Below, piece by piece: positions 46,434 to 60,276 of a DNA stretch of 64,000 nucleotides. Source of the stretch: Sipunculus nudus (Eukaryota; Annelida; Sipuncula; Golfingiida; Sipunculidae). The stretch's first letter is position 1. Each line of letters starts with the position of its first letter. The position numbers were made by a program, and so were the translations under genes. The DNA lies in the NCBI GenBank assembly GCA_026874595.1, contig CM049320.1:30655714-30719713 (forward strand), written 5' to 3'. Under the pieces are notes generated by a model. That model ran no database searches. It worked only from the letters and a program-made list of their open reading frames with translations, and had not been told where the DNA came from.

Positions 46434-48020
46434 TTTTTAGCTCAGCTGACTGAAAGTCATCTGAGCTATAGCGATCACTCTTTGTCCGTCGTCCGTCTGT
46501 CTGTCTGTCTGTCCGTCTGTCTGTCCGTCTGTCTGTCCGTTAACCAGGCACAAATCGTAACCACTGGACCTGGAATCTTCTAACTTGACATCCAGGGAGT
46601 ACCATGAAAAATCTCCTTGGAAACCTGAAATTAGGTCTCTGTTACCCATAACCTCTGAGCTATGGGGCTCCGAAGTACCCACCAGAAAAATGGAAAATTT
46701 GATACAAAAGCTCAAGTATCTGAACAACTATTGCATTGATCACCATGATTCTGTGCATGGATATTGATCATGGAATGTTTCTTCAGTTTCTGCAGTCTGG
46801 TGGCGCCACCTATATTTTTTCGATTTTACGAATTTTTTTCTTTATTTTTGAGACCTCTTGAGATGTGGTCATCTGTTAACAGGGCACAAATTGTAATGAC
46901 TGGGCCTAGAATCTTCTCTCTTGAAATTCCGGGAGGCCTATGAAAAGTCTCTTTGGAAACCTGAAATTAAGTCTCTGTTACCCATAACCTCTGAGCTATG
47001 GGGCTCCAAAATACCCCCCAGAATAATGGAAAATTTGATTCAAAAGCTCCAGTATCTGAACAACTATTGCATTGATCACCATGATTCTTTGCATGGATAT
47101 TGATCCTGGAATGTTTCATCAGTTTCTGCAGTCTGGTGGCGCCACCTGTATTTTTTTTATTTTTACGAATTTTTTTCTCTATTTTTGAGACCTCATAAGA
47201 TGTGGTCATCTGTTAACATGGCACAAATCGTAACAACTGGACCTAGAATCTTCATTCTTGACATTCTGAGAGACCTATGAAAAGTCTCCATGGAAACCAG
47301 AAATTAGGTCTCCGTTACCCATATCCATTAAGTTGTATGGCTCCAAAAGTACCCCCCCCCCCCCAGAATAATGAAAAATTGATACAAAAACTCCAGTATC
47401 TCAATAACTACAACACTGATGCTCATGATTTTTGGCATACATATTGATCATGACATGTTCCATCAATTTCAGCAGACTGGGTACGCCACCTCTATTTTTT
47501 TTTCAAATTTTTACCAATTTTTTCTTTATTTTTGAGACCTTTAAAGATGTGGTTATCTGTCAACGGGGTACAAATTGTAACAACTGGACCTAGAATCTTC
47601 ATTCTTGTCATGCAAGGAGGCCCATGAAAAGTGTCTGTGGAAACCTGAAATTAGGTCTCTGTTACCCATATCCTCCAAGCTATAGGACTGCAAAGTATCC
47701 CTCAGAATAATGGAAAAATTGATACGAAAGCTGAAATATCTGAACAACTTATCCAGAGACCACCATGCTTCTTTGCATGGATATTGAATATTAAGTGTTT
47801 TTATTAGTTTCTGCAGACTGGTGGAGCCACCTGTATTTTTTTTTTAATTTTTTTTTCTATTTTTTAGATATATTAATACAGACACAATCTCAGCCTGTTG
47901 GTTAATCTGTTTGATGCTTCAGTTGAATGGGTATATACTACCATTCAGATGATAAAATTTCCTTTTGCAAATCTCTTCCCAGTCAGCTGAGCGTCATGAC
48001 CCATGGGTCACTTGTTTATG
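46434..48020 (+). mobile_element. AGCTCAGCTGAC-type repeat with four internal ~340-bp tandem units
   Basis: The left end is TTTTTAGCTCAGCTGACTGA and the right end is GTCAGCTGAGCGTCATGACC followed by CATGGGTCACTTGTTT; the inner parts are inverted complements. Inside, after a TCTGTCTGTCCG-type simple repeat (about 46487-46540), a unit beginning at CACAAATCGTAAC recurs at about 46550, 46885, 47222 and 47570. Each unit contains GGACCTAGAATCTTC, TTACCCATA, a TCTGAACAACTA-like string and TGGCGCCACCT. None of the frames is conserved as protein. Confidence 0.8.
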
Positions 48021-48089
48021 GATTCTGGAAGTATGCATACTAGTTTAGTGTTAGGGGTTTCATACTCTTTGCACTTCTGTCATTTGACT

Positions 48090-50823
48090 GTTTGACTATT
48101 TGTCTGCGTGGTAGTCTTCTGTGTTTATAGGTGCGGATCCTTTAGCATGGTCACGCTCAAGATCTGATATAATCGGTCGTGTTGGCCTTCGAAACATGAT
48201 TTCGCTAGGGCTGCACTCAGTATCCTGACGAAGAGTATTTCGAAGCTCGAGAAGTGCCAAAATTGATCACCATAAGTTTTCTTCAGGATATTCTTTACTG
48301 TCTTACAGGCAGATTCGGCCATGCTTTTGGTTTGATGGTGTCCTGGTAAAGAATATAGGTGGTTTATGCCTCAGTGTTCTGAAACAGCTAGAAACTCATA
48401 GACATGAATTGAAAACCACAATCAGTGATAAGACATTTGGGTATTCCGTATCGTGCAAAGTGCCCTTTCAAATAGGTGACCATGCTACAGCTAGTTGTTA
48501 TTCAAAATAGGTCAACCTCACTAAAACTGGACCGGCAATTTACAGTGACTAAATTGTCTTTGCCATTATAATCACAGAAATCGACTCCGACCTTTGAGAA
48601 TGGTGTATGGCTTTCCGTATGCAGCTTTAATTGCTGTTTCTGCTGAATTGGTTTGTAACTAGAGCAGTTCTCATAGTTCTGAGAGAGACTTCTAATATCT
48701 TTGCTCACACCTAATCAGAATATACATGTGCGAGTTCGTCTAATCATAGTGTCATAGGCGAGGTGAGCATGTTCTTTTGAAGGGAACTGAGTATTAGATC
48801 TTGTTCTCCCCTCATGATTACTTGTCTGTTCTTGTGGATAAGTACAAATTCAGATATCTGATATTTGTTTTCTGGCCAGCCATTGACAATGACTCGAAGT
48901 AGCTCATTTTATCGCTTATCGGGTAAGCTCTTGTTTGTGAGAATGTTCATGACGTGTGCTTGTGTGTCAGCAACACATTCATTGCAGTAAGCTCTACTGC
49001 AATGACTATGTGTGATCCTGGTAGGTATTCCAGTTTGATTGAATATGGACACAGACGCATCATCAGACATTCAAGTCTGTTTTTGTGTTTAGCTCAGTGG
49101 TTTGCATACACTCTGTTCAAGTGGTTTATGATCACTCTGCACCGTGATCTGTCCTCCAAATTTATACTGGATAATCGCTCGAGACAATATAATACCGTTA
49201 GAGTTTATTTTTCGAGTTGAACCCAGTCGCGCTCCGCTGGTTTTAGTGCTCTATATGCATACTCGATAGGTTTGCCATTTTGAAGAAGAACAGCTCCCAG
49301 ACCATATAAAGAGCTATCAACCCGTAGAACAAGCTGTTGTTAAGGATCGTTGTATGCTAATATCGGGTTTTGCGTCAGCTTCTGTTTGACAATCTGAAAA
49401 GATTGGTCACACTGTTAAGACCAATTTCATTCAGCACTTTCACGCGTGAGAGCACGTATTGGTTCTAAAGCGTCTGACAGGTCAGGCAAGAACTTGGCCA
49501 TGTATCGCACTAAATCACAAAGGCCCCTAACACCATGTACATCTGTTTGAGGTGGCATATTTAACACTACTGGGACCATCACTGGATCTGGCAATACACC
49601 TTTGCTAGTAATTATATGTCCAATGAAAGGAATCTGCTCCTGCTTTATCACAGACTTGTCGTCATTAAGTCGACTTTGTCTTTCTGTGTTACGACGCTGC
49701 AGATTGGCTACTGTCCGCTCATGATCAGCTTGGGCAATCTCATGGGTACCTCTACAACCAATGACAATAATATCGCCTGCAACGCAGATAACGCCCTCCG
49801 GGCCTGACAACGCACGAGACAGTCTCTCCTGAAAGATATAACTATTGACCTTTAGTCCATATGGCAATCTTGATCAACGGTACATTAGAAGGGTATTAAA
49901 GGGTATTATCATTTTGGGCAGCCTGCTGGATTATTGTACAGCTTTATTTGCCAGAAAGCCCCCTTTACATCCAGCTTACTGAATAGTTTTGCATTATTTA
50001 ATTGTGGAAGAACATCGTCCAGTGTTGGCATATTAAAGCGATCCCTACACAGTGCAACGGTGGCTGTGAATCTATGCATATTCTCAATATTCCATTTGGC
50101 TTCTGAACGACAACCATCTGGCTAACCCAAGGGGTTGGTTCTTCCAAGGGTACAAGAAATTCACGCTCAACAAGTGCATCGATCTCCATATTTATCTGAT
50201 CTTTCCAGGTCAGTGGAATACGGTGACCTGATCTCCGGGTCAACCTGCAAAGTTGCAGTTCCTAGATCACCTAGATCTGCTTTACAGTCTATTTGTGCTA
50301 CAAATTTATTACTATAAAAAGTGTTAAGGCCCATGAGTTTGGACATGTGTAAACCTAGTAGACAGTTTCAGTTGTTTGGCACAACGACGAACAAGAAAAC
50401 CCCGCAGCATTTTCAAGGACAGAGCAATTAGCGATTTCAATGTCTGTAACCCTCTGTTATTCTTGTCGTCTCTCTCAATGTCTAACTGTACTTCATGTAC
50501 ACTTTTAGAGCTTTAAAATGGTTTCTGGTGCCACATTTACCAAACGTCTTGTTCCACGCTTAAAAATTCCGTTTTCTAAATTTGTGACCTCGGCCACGAT
50601 ATTTACACTTTTGTGAGGGCATGGCAGACCTCGATGCCTGAGCATCAGTGACATGTGATGGCCTCTGTTGTCTCACTCTGTGTATAGTATGTGATACTGC
50701 ATGGTGGCCGTGCGTTTCCTGGGAATACACGAGTTCATTCAGACCGATCATCTGGTGTATGTGAATAAATATTCGGGACAGAGGAAGGGCTACCTGGTGA
50801 CAATTTTCATGCTGCTTGAACAT
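48090..50823 (-). pseudogene. Decayed Ty3/Gypsy LTR-retrotransposon gag-pol remnant
   Basis: Minus strand, in pol order. 50490-50823 has a degenerate nucleocapsid zinc knuckle (CKYRGRGHKF). 49998-50243 is the start of reverse transcriptase (TPWVSQMVVVQKPNG). 49427-49867 is the RT palm and connection (MPYGLK, FIGHIITSKG, PDPVMV). About 49160-49420 is RNase H (GLGAVLLQNGKPIEYAYRAL). 48502-48708 is the start of integrase (VGVDF...GKDNLVTV) and 48090-48322 its end (MAESACKTVKN). Stops and frame changes separate the pieces, and the RT catalytic pair reads GD where DD is expected. No LTRs were recognised, so boundaries are approximate. Non-functional. Confidence 0.85.
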
Positions 50824-53270
50824 GTATTCGAGACCAAATGTTGTGGTATGTGCGTTAATGTTAAATTTTATAATATCGTGATTATTGTTTCATTTGGCGT
50901 GGGTTTATAGTTAATAATACAAAAAATATAATAAGCTAGTGTCGAGTTAATTAAGAAATTAATAATAACTATAATTGACCTTTACTCAAGTAGAATCTAA
51001 TGGTGGTGCATATTTTCCAAACAGAAAAGACAAACCAGTGTGTCTGTGACATTTTATTATTTCTGCGCAAATTAGATATGGAAAAGGTAACATCCTGGCC
51101 CTTTAAGGAACAAAGTTCCATGTTCATCATGTTCATAGAATGTGGACTTTGGGAAGATTCTTTGGTTTCTAATTGTTCTTTTTCATACGAGACTGGTAAT
51201 TACCTGATAATGTTTAGGTTTTTATTCATCGTATTTGTATAAATCATTATTGCGTCATTACAGCTTTAACATCTATAATACTCTCTGACCTAAACTTTGA
51301 AATTGCTTGAAATAACTGGAAATCATCGAAATAAACACATTTTTTAATGAGATCATCTTGATCAAATTACATGCACATATGAAGTTACTCATATAAATTA
51401 CAATTTGAAAAAGCTTACAAGTGTTTATAATTTAGGATACATTTCGTTTATTGATACCTCCGGCCCATATATAGTTAGGTTACAGTTACCTAGTGTCCGC
51501 TTCCTAAAGAAAATAAGCTTAATAATTTTCCTGATGCTTGTATGCAAATTTATTATAAAAAATATTTATCTATATCGTGAGGCAGGTGTTTTTACAAAGA
51601 AGGTTGAATAGACCTTATCCGGAACTCCCTGCAAGCTGACCACAGGCCTGCAGGTGGTACAAACAGTCTCTAGTGACCAGAGGCTGTGACCCACAGCAGT
51701 AGGCTGGACGTAGGGCTGTTTGTATAATCTAGGGTCCCTATCACTTAGATTTATCTGTAAATGACCATGGATAATCAGAATTAAATGCTGCCAGATGGAT
51801 AACATAGGCAACTTCTGAAGCCACACATAGAAGCCGTGAGATTTAATAAAATCCAAAATTGATATCACAGGAGAAATAGATCAGACTGGATACATGTGCT
51901 TATCACCTCATGAATGTAAACAAGACAAAGACAGTGTATATCATGCCTAATTTTTAACTATTATAATCAATTAGGGAATAATTTGGATTAATGACAGTAG
52001 TTTGAAAAATATCAATTACATCTTTCAAACATAATGACTTTTAATTGCCTAACACCTATTGAGCTTTTTACACTGGATCCTTAACGACTTGTTGTAAAAG
52101 TATTGCAAACAGTCAACATATTAAGAGAATAAAATCAGCCATAAGCATAAATTAACATAAAAAAGAAAAGTTCACATAATGAAGTTATATAAATATTTTG
52201 ATCAAGTCATAGTGAAAAATAATTTTAACATTTACTGAAGATTTCAACATTTATGAAACAGCTAAGTTCCATTTCCTACTGACCGACATTGACCAAAAAA
52301 TTAATTAAGATTATACACCAGTGATTACTTAAGGTCATATAATGGCACCAAGTGGACACAACAAAGACAAATCAAATGTATTATATATTTCATATGTATA
52401 ATATTTGATTGTAACTCAGTTTCTGATGGGGTGGTTCCTAATGTTTTGGCTCCTCTCACTCTGAGGTTTAAGACCTCACCTTGAGGTTGAAGATATATCT
52501 GCTTTAAATCAACCTGATTGGCAGATTTAAAATATAAATTGTAATTTTAAAGAGATTTCAACATGGTTGAGACAAGACATGGAGACATGGTTTGTAGCTT
52601 AGGGTACACTAGCCATTAAAACACAAGTCATAGGCCTTTTTAAATAACAGGCCGTTTCCCAATAAACAGAGGCAATTCATCTGCTTACAGATAATCCAGG
52701 AATTCCTTCACTCATTCTGTTGAAATAATAGTGTAAAAAAAGGTGATTACACAGAAAGTAGCTGACTTTCATCAACAGGGTAAATGCTAAATAATATGAC
52801 CAGGGAGTGCTGGAGCAAGCACTGTTTGTACCACCAGCAGGCTTAACCTGCCAGATGGCCCTCATTAGTGGACAGTTCCGGAGTAGATCTATTAGTCTTA
52901 AATGTTCATGTTTGAAATTGATTCATATTCTTACAAATAGACTTCAACATTAGTAGGACTGCAAACCAGAGCCAGAGACATATTCATACTTTTCATCGCA
53001 TTGCGATTCAGCCTTAACGGCTGATATTGCTATTGATGGTCTGGGCCATCAATGCAGCATGTAGTGTACACGCACACAGGATGAGATAAAGCCTGATGGA
53101 CGATTGACTACGGAAATGTCCATGAGATGGATACAATTTACATTAAAGATATAAATATGGTGAGTTTAAATGAAACACACTGAAATCGACAATGGTGATA
53201 TTTTTTATATCCGTATGTATACATACTCAGATTGGTATTTGAAGAACGGAATGTGTCAATTTCGTGCTAG
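50824..53270. other. AT-rich intergenic sequence, no gene recognised
   Basis: No coding or RNA gene supported. The short frames here have no recognisable domains. Confidence 0.45.
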
Positions 53271-53274
53271 ACGC

Positions 53275-53500
53275 CGACGGACCGGAGCCATTCGGGGGGG
53301 GGGGGGGGGTCATCGCTCAGTTCTGGATAACCCTATCCCAAGAGCGTGTATGGGAAAGGCTTATATTCGCAGTGTAGGTATGGTTACTTAAATGTCACTA
53401 CACTAGAAATAAGTTATACCAACAGGTATAGGCCTCTTGTTTAAGATTTCATTCCGTACTTCATTGCAGAGCACCTGCCAAGCAAACAGCCGTCAGAGTG
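53275..53500 (+). repeat. Local repeat pair, copy 1, with G run
   Basis: A G run (53294-53309) is followed by TTCTGGATAACCCTATC and later TTAAGATTTCATTCCGTACT with CAGAGTGGGTTATTTCCATG. The same order recurs at 54570-54775. Confidence 0.65.
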
Positions 53501-54569
53501 GGTTATTTCCATGTAAGCCTGTGTGTAATCTTGTCAAAATGTGACATGAACTAATAAATACCACATGCAAAAAAGGTATACTAACAATTCTTTCAATTTA
53601 ATTTCAATAATACATTTTTATTGGAACAGATCATACATCGCCCTACATTCATGAAATATCCTCCCTAGAGCGTGCCGGCACGAGACTTGAGGTGCTGGTT
53701 CACCACTGCACGTAGTCACGGTTGCGACAGTAGAGGATTTGATCAGGTGAACTTAACACGTGACTGTAAAGGCAACTTGTATTTGAAAACATGTAGTGTG
53801 TACAATGCGGTAATGGATTATAAGAAACAAGAGGTCGAATATGTGATCTAGATAATCTGAACTGTGCTACAATTCACCCGGCATGCAAATCACGTGAGTA
53901 AACAAAGGCACAGAAGAGGCAAAAACTAGTGTAAGCTCTCGCTACAAGTATTTTACATATACCTAAGATTAACTCTAAAAAGGCGACATAAGTGTACCTA
54001 CAAATGATTATAGATGGTTTGTTAGGGAAAGGGGTAAAAGAGGCAGTTTTTCTTGGATGACGGAAGATACTTCATATAAGCGGAATGAATGAGGTGAATG
54101 CCCTAAAGGATGTAAAGATGCTTGTGACAACAAAGACGGAACTTCTGATGATACCGGATGCCAGGGTAAGATTAAATTTTGTGCAAACATTTTGTACTTT
54201 TTAGCTAAAATAAAGATATGTTTCTATGCTCAATGTCTCACTAAGCTATGTCTTGACACCCAAGATACTATGCTCTAGACGTTTCTTATAACGCATTTTA
54301 TTTAATAGATACAGCCCTCGAAAATATCCTATAATTGTGCGTGAAGCGATGCTAACATCGCAAGCCATCTGTTAAAAATGCCGGTACACTGTTCCTGTAA
54401 CATTATGAGGATAACTGGATATTTTGTTGAGGAACAAGTATGATATTGGTAATACTGAGGTAAAATTGATCTTTGGCGGGACTGGGATTTGAGTATTTAT
54501 CTTGTTAAGGCCTTCCAGTCTGGTCTGACTGATAAAGAATGAATTTCTCGCTTTTTTTGCTAGACATTG
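53501..54569. other. Intergenic, no gene recognised
   Basis: Nothing supportable seen. Confidence 0.4.
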
Positions 54570-54775
54570 ACAGGCCGTAAGGGTGGGGGGGGGGGGGGGG
54601 GGTGTCAGCGTACAATTCTGGATTATCCTATCTCAAGACCATACGGCTGAATTTAGTAATACCAAACAAGTATCGGCCTCCCATTTAAGATTTCATTTCG
54701 TAGGCCTACTTCATTACTTCATTGCAGAGCATCTAACCAGCAACCAACCATCAGAGTGGATTGTTTCCATGGCAG
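54570..54775 (+). repeat. Local repeat pair, copy 2, with 18-base G run
   Basis: A G run at 54585-54602, then TTCTGGATTATCCTATC, TTAAGATTTCATTTCGTAGG and CAGAGTGGATTGTTTCCATG. A diverged copy of 53275-53500, same orientation. Confidence 0.65.
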
Positions 54776-55059
54776 CCTGTATCGCGCTCCTTGCAGAATT
54801 TTGTGAAAAATTGAACCATCTTGAATAAATCTCAGATATGCATATAATCAGAAAAATTAGGTAGACGGAGAACGATTTCTTGACTTTTAACACTGGCCTG
54901 CAAAGTATATGAAGAAGTGCATGGTTTCCAAGTATTGCAGATTGGCGAATGTCCATAATCTGAAAACCGTTATAGTGATTCAGAATATTATGTTTTTTTA
55001 ATTATACGTAAGAGTACATAAATAACACATTTCTGTAGTAGTATTCCTGTACTGATCAC

Positions 55060-55060
<1 letters not shown>

Positions 55061-55148
<88 letters not shown>
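55061..55148. repeat. (TA)n microsatellite with one interruption
   Basis: Two TA arrays separated by a short TACATTATA string. Confidence 0.95.
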
Positions 55149-55152
<4 letters not shown>

Positions 55153-55963
55153 TCTTTTTATTTATAAGGAAAAGAAGTATGTCAGTAAATTATACTGGAG
55201 AAGGTAAGTATACATATATATACATAAGGTATATATATATATATATTCAGTTTATTTTAAATATTAATATTATTCCTCCATAAAACTGGTCTCGATTAAA
55301 GTACTTATGATCAACAGGCAAATTATAATCAGAACAATTCGAATCATCAAATCCAGGAGTTCTTGGGGTTAAACACCACGGTATAAAAAAAACACTGATT
55401 GATTGAAAAATATATGTTTCTATACCTACACCGGTGTGCTTTTTTTTCCTGTTGGAATAAACCCAAACTCATAATGATTATTCAAGCTTACTAATCGTAA
55501 TTGCAGGAGTGCAGGGGGAGAGCAAGAGTTTAGATGATATCAACGAAAGACCACGAGTGTAGGAGAAACTAGATGAGATGACTTCAGGTGCAAGACGTTC
55601 GGGCAAGGAAGAGAAGTCCTTCCGAGAATATGACAACGTAACCTCCCCTGTCTACTAGAGAGTCGACTATCAAAACGTTAACGCTACTGAAAATATCTTC
55701 CAAGGTGGATCGGCAGAGGGATACGTCACGTGTGCATCCCCATTGTATAACAAACTCGATAGTAGCCACAGCGCCCTAACCCAGACCGGACCGTATGTTG
55801 GTTTACTACGTGTAAGCTAAGCACTATGATTAAGAATACCAAGTAAGCTCACCTTCGTCATGAAAAAAATGACAGTCTTCTCTCTTCTATGAATTTTTTT
55901 CTCGATTGAACATTTTTACTATTCGGCACAAAAGTTTCAATTTTTCTTTATATAATTATCTGT

Positions 55964-55969
<6 letters not shown>
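55149..55969. other. Intergenic, no gene recognised
   Basis: Nothing supportable seen apart from short TA runs near 55227-55246. Confidence 0.4.
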
Positions 55970-56014
<45 letters not shown>

Positions 56015-56024
56015 TATATATATA
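55970..56024. repeat. (TA)n microsatellite
   Basis: A TA array ending in an AATAAATA interruption. Confidence 0.9.
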
Positions 56025-57952
56025 ACGTCGAATATCCGAACACCATGCATTTATCCTGTAACGTGTGTACTACTGGGTTCTTAGGATTGTTCGAGAATGG
56101 AAAAGTTATAAATAAGGGGCTGTCTTTTAGAGCCGAGAGAGACAGGAGAGATATATTCCAGCGGACACAGAAGAGTGTAAGTCAGTTTGTGGACCTTTTT
56201 CCTAGAATTGCTCCAGTTGAAACTGTTCTATGAATTTGTAACGGATTTTAATTAGTCATTAGTTTGCCTTTGGAATCACTATCAGAACTTCACTTTTGGA
56301 TTACAACGGATTGTTTTCTGAATGAACTGGACTGTTATTCTCCGAGAAGATTTATGTGAACTGTTTATCTGGGTTGTACGTTATAAAGGACTTGTTGTCG
56401 CTGTGACAGTGGTGGTATCCAGGTACTGTACACTTTATTTATATACTTGTATTGATTTGCTGTTGTACTGTTGTTATACTGTGAAATTGTATTGGTTTAG
56501 TGTATTGTAATGTTAGAATTGTTTTAAGAAAAAAATATTATTATTTGTTATAATAAAAACACTGTCTTCTTTATTCTTTCTCCTAGAAACTGTGTTACAG
56601 AAGTGTTACAGAATCTAATTTTTTTTATCTTCATTACAAAATTTATTTTCGTCACAACAACGTGATCTGTTGATATTAGGTTTTTTTAACATATAAAACA
56701 CTGATGTTCATCTTCAATCATCAAATCACACCATGCATTCCAAAAAAACTTTCAAATTGTCAACATTAAGTGCTCGTGTACGTATCCAAATCCAGTTTAA
56801 TTCCATGCACGTTGAATATGTAACATGTTGTGCATATATCATATATGTGTTAACTGTACCAGCCATAAGTCAATTTATGTTTTATGTACGTATTTTAATA
56901 CCCACCGTTATCTCAACCAAGTTAACTTGAGAGTTGAATGCGGTACGTGTGTCGTCAATGAAAAAGGCCGTCACAAATTGAACTGTCACAGCGACAGCCG
57001 TGAGCCACGTCCCCTGGCGGACACGTCGCCTTGCTCCAAGCGTCATTGAAACCGGCAGGTTTTTGTCTCCAGTGTTATGTTTTACCAATGTAACTATTGA
57101 TTTGACCAAAAAAGCTTGTTCTCGGGGATCTTGTTTTCAGAATATATTAATAAATACTTTTTTATTCTTAATTTCCGAATAAAATTTCACATGATCAGGG
57201 GAAAGCGTTATAATAGCTGATTTATGATGCTATAAACAGGTTAAATTTTGATCATTTTATATTCTTACATGAAATGTTTGAGTGGTTCTCTAGAATCTTC
57301 ATATTTCTACTGAAAAATATAAATAAAAACAATGACGCACTCAGTGTTTCAAGCAATAACAGCAACACAAGGGGTATCTCCTGTACTTGTAAGGTAAATT
57401 AATACGTTAACAGTAATGTAACAGAAGCCTATATTGTATACTTTTATAAGTGTTATTTTACTGGAGTAGCCACACTAACAGTTATTTGAATTTATACTAG
57501 TTTATTCTTAATTTTTATTCCATCTACATGCAGCTGCCTTCCATAAACTCGTCTAAGAAATAGCTATAAAGATGTTTACATATTCGTGTTCAAATTAGTC
57601 TGTCTGAAGTTACTTTAGTGTTACTATTGTTATGTATTATAGAGAAGTACCGTTGGTCTCATTATACAGTGAGTCACTGCCTTCATTTTCTTTGGATTCA
57701 CAATCAATACATGAGAGTCCAAAATTTCCTATTTATTTATCGAGTTGCCAGTGGAAAATCTGTTCATGTGGCACTGAAAAAAAAACTGTTTGCCTTTGTT
57801 ACAAATACAACGAATCAACAAATCTATGTGTATTCAGTAAATTGAAATGTAGAGGTTATTTTCCCGCGCGTATATATTTTGTTTACAGTGTGCATGTTAA
57901 CCAGTTTTTCATCGATGTTTTGACATATTGACACTAGCTTACCTGAAGTATA
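56025..57952. other. Intergenic, no convincing gene
   Basis: The 99-codon frame at 57632-57931 contains several cysteines but no signal peptide, splice support or recognisable domain. Other frames are shorter and unremarkable. Confidence 0.4.
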
Positions 57953-58300
57953 AAATGCCGGCTCAGTATATGAATTTGTAAGCAGTTCAGCTAATGAGGC
58001 TTTCTCGAAATGAAAATCATGACATGGGATAAATATTTGTACTCTGTGATTAATATTGATTTATCATTATTCTATTTTATATATTCAGTGACATGTATTT
58101 GGCTTCCTTGTTCCTAATTTTGTTTAATTAGAAAAAAAATGCCTGAAATATCGGATCAATATATGCATTTGTAATCAATTCAGGTAATAAGGCGTTCAAC
58201 AAATTAAAAAAAATAATAATGACTTGGGATATATTTCTATTCGATAATTAATATTGGCAAATTATTATTCAGTTTTTTTTTAATTTAGTGACAAATATTT
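57953..58300 (+). repeat. Diverged ~185-bp tandem duplication
   Basis: Two consecutive related blocks (about 57953-58115 and 58140-58300) share AAATGCC, CAGTATATGAATTTGTAA, TAATATTG and TTTAGTGACA-like strings in the same order, with many substitutions and small indels. Confidence 0.6.
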
Positions 58301-60030
58301 AACATTAAACATGGAAGCAATATATGAGGAATTAGATGTGGTCGGACAATGGTCCTCAGAGGGCTCCGCATTTCTGGTAATGCTGGACTAGTTCACGTAT
58401 GCCCATGGGTAAAAAATTAATTTATATTTAAAAAAATATGACACACAGAAACAGGTTTTCATCAATGTGAACGAAGGAACAAAAATCCAACTAGTTCAAA
58501 TTATATTAAACAAGATATGTTCGAAATAATATGTGCATTACGAAATCACCGATTGTACTCTGGCGGTTATATTTGATTTTGGACAGGTCTGTGATTTGTT
58601 AGGGATGGAGTCCTAATGAACACCGACCATGCCTGTTAATTTGACAAAGATCAAAGGTCTTCTACTGCGAAAATGTATGAGAGGGCAGAAACGGCACTAG
58701 TTCGTTACGGCAACCGTTATTCCTTGTCTATCACTCACAAAAATGCAAACTGGGGTATGTATAAAGCTATGTAAACATTCACCAGTTATCCGTTGAAGAC
58801 AATCCAAACAACGAAAACGCTGCAACGGCAAAATATCGGTTCTGTGAAAATGCATCTATGTGTACACATGCTACCGTTACGTCAATGTCAATGAGGTAAC
58901 ACTATCAGTGCGGTGTTTTGCCATTGCCGGACATAATCGCACGGCGCCACTCCCATTCAATTAGGTCACCACTACCAAACACGGCAATGGTTTCCGAGCA
59001 CTGATATATATGACCCCTTTGATGCCCCGAAACAGTAATAAAGCTAGTTATTCGCTGTCTACATACATTATTAAATAATATGGATTAAGGTGAATAATAT
59101 TTATGGAATAAATTCCAATACCTAAATTACTTTCTGTCTCCGTCTTGAATCCAGAAAATCCAACCCCTTTTCTTCCTCTTTTCAAACTGTTAATTTAAGG
59201 CAAAGTCTATATTATCAAAAGGCTATCTTTATCCTAAAGGTTAATCTGAAATGCAATTTTTTTTTTTACTTTATAATTTCACAGTTGTGACAGGTAGTCC
59301 CGGCCGAACCATACTGCCTAACTGGAAGTAGAAGAAACGACATCTAACGGAACGGTGAAGAGAGCCTGTGTACGGAAAATGAGACAACGTCTCTCATTCG
59401 TCAAACGTACTGAATTTGACCCCAAATGACTCCGCTCTGATGGTGTATGATCGTATATGAATTAAGTGGGACATGGCTACAGCATAGAATTCTCATGATT
59501 GCTTAAAAAGGATGATAGCTTTCTCAATGATTATACAGATATCTTTTCAGAAGGATTTCTCTCCCGAAATCTCCCGTAGGGAGGGGGGGGGGATCAAATG
59601 AGACTTCCGTTTTTCAAGTTTTCTTTGAAAAAAATAAATGGCGTTCAATAACAGACACACCAGTTTACAGCAGTAGCGGCACCTGTCGTCTGTAGGAGAG
59701 ACTATTTGTTTCGCACGTGAGCTATTCAAACTCAGTGCATGACTCAATACACTGACTACGTCGTCGAGGGAATTCCCCTTAATGTGATAAACAATCGTTT
59801 TTACCTGTTTGTTGTGAATACCGATACAATAGGTATACACAAGTTTATACAATTAAACAGATTTATTAAAAAAGGCAAACAAAACAACCTCCGATGAGTT
59901 AATGGTGATAGCTACACAAAAGACTAAAATTGTATGGAGAAACTTCAGTTACGTAAACATTTAAGTTCAGTACATTCCATTATACAAGTCATCAACTTAT
60001 TAAAAAACGATTCCTACGCCGAGTGATCGC
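58301..60030. other. Intergenic, no gene recognised
   Basis: No supported gene. A 10-base G run is at 59583-59592. The 101-residue minus-strand frame at 59547-59852 has no family resemblance. Confidence 0.4.
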
Positions 60031-60033
60031 TTT

Positions 60034-60225
60034 CATGGGTTTGGTCCATATTCACAGGTTCATTCGTGCATAAGTTACTCTACATTAGTGAATATTCCTG
60101 AATCCGGATCATGAGCGGGATCCACACCAAAATGTAATCGTCTCTTTATTGGCCCTTACACGATATGCTCTGAAAATGTCATGGGATTCCATTCATGACT
60201 GCACGAGTAATGTTGATGTTGTGAA

Positions 60226-60276
<51 letters not shown>

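Noticed and set aside
46437-46727. 96-codon minus-strand frame in the tandem-unit repeat
   Set aside because: It runs through a TCTG/TCCG simple repeat and is not open in the other tandem units.
57632-57931. Cysteine-containing 99-codon frame
   Set aside because: Cysteine spacing fits no family I know, there is no signal peptide, and an overlapping frame of similar length is just as open.
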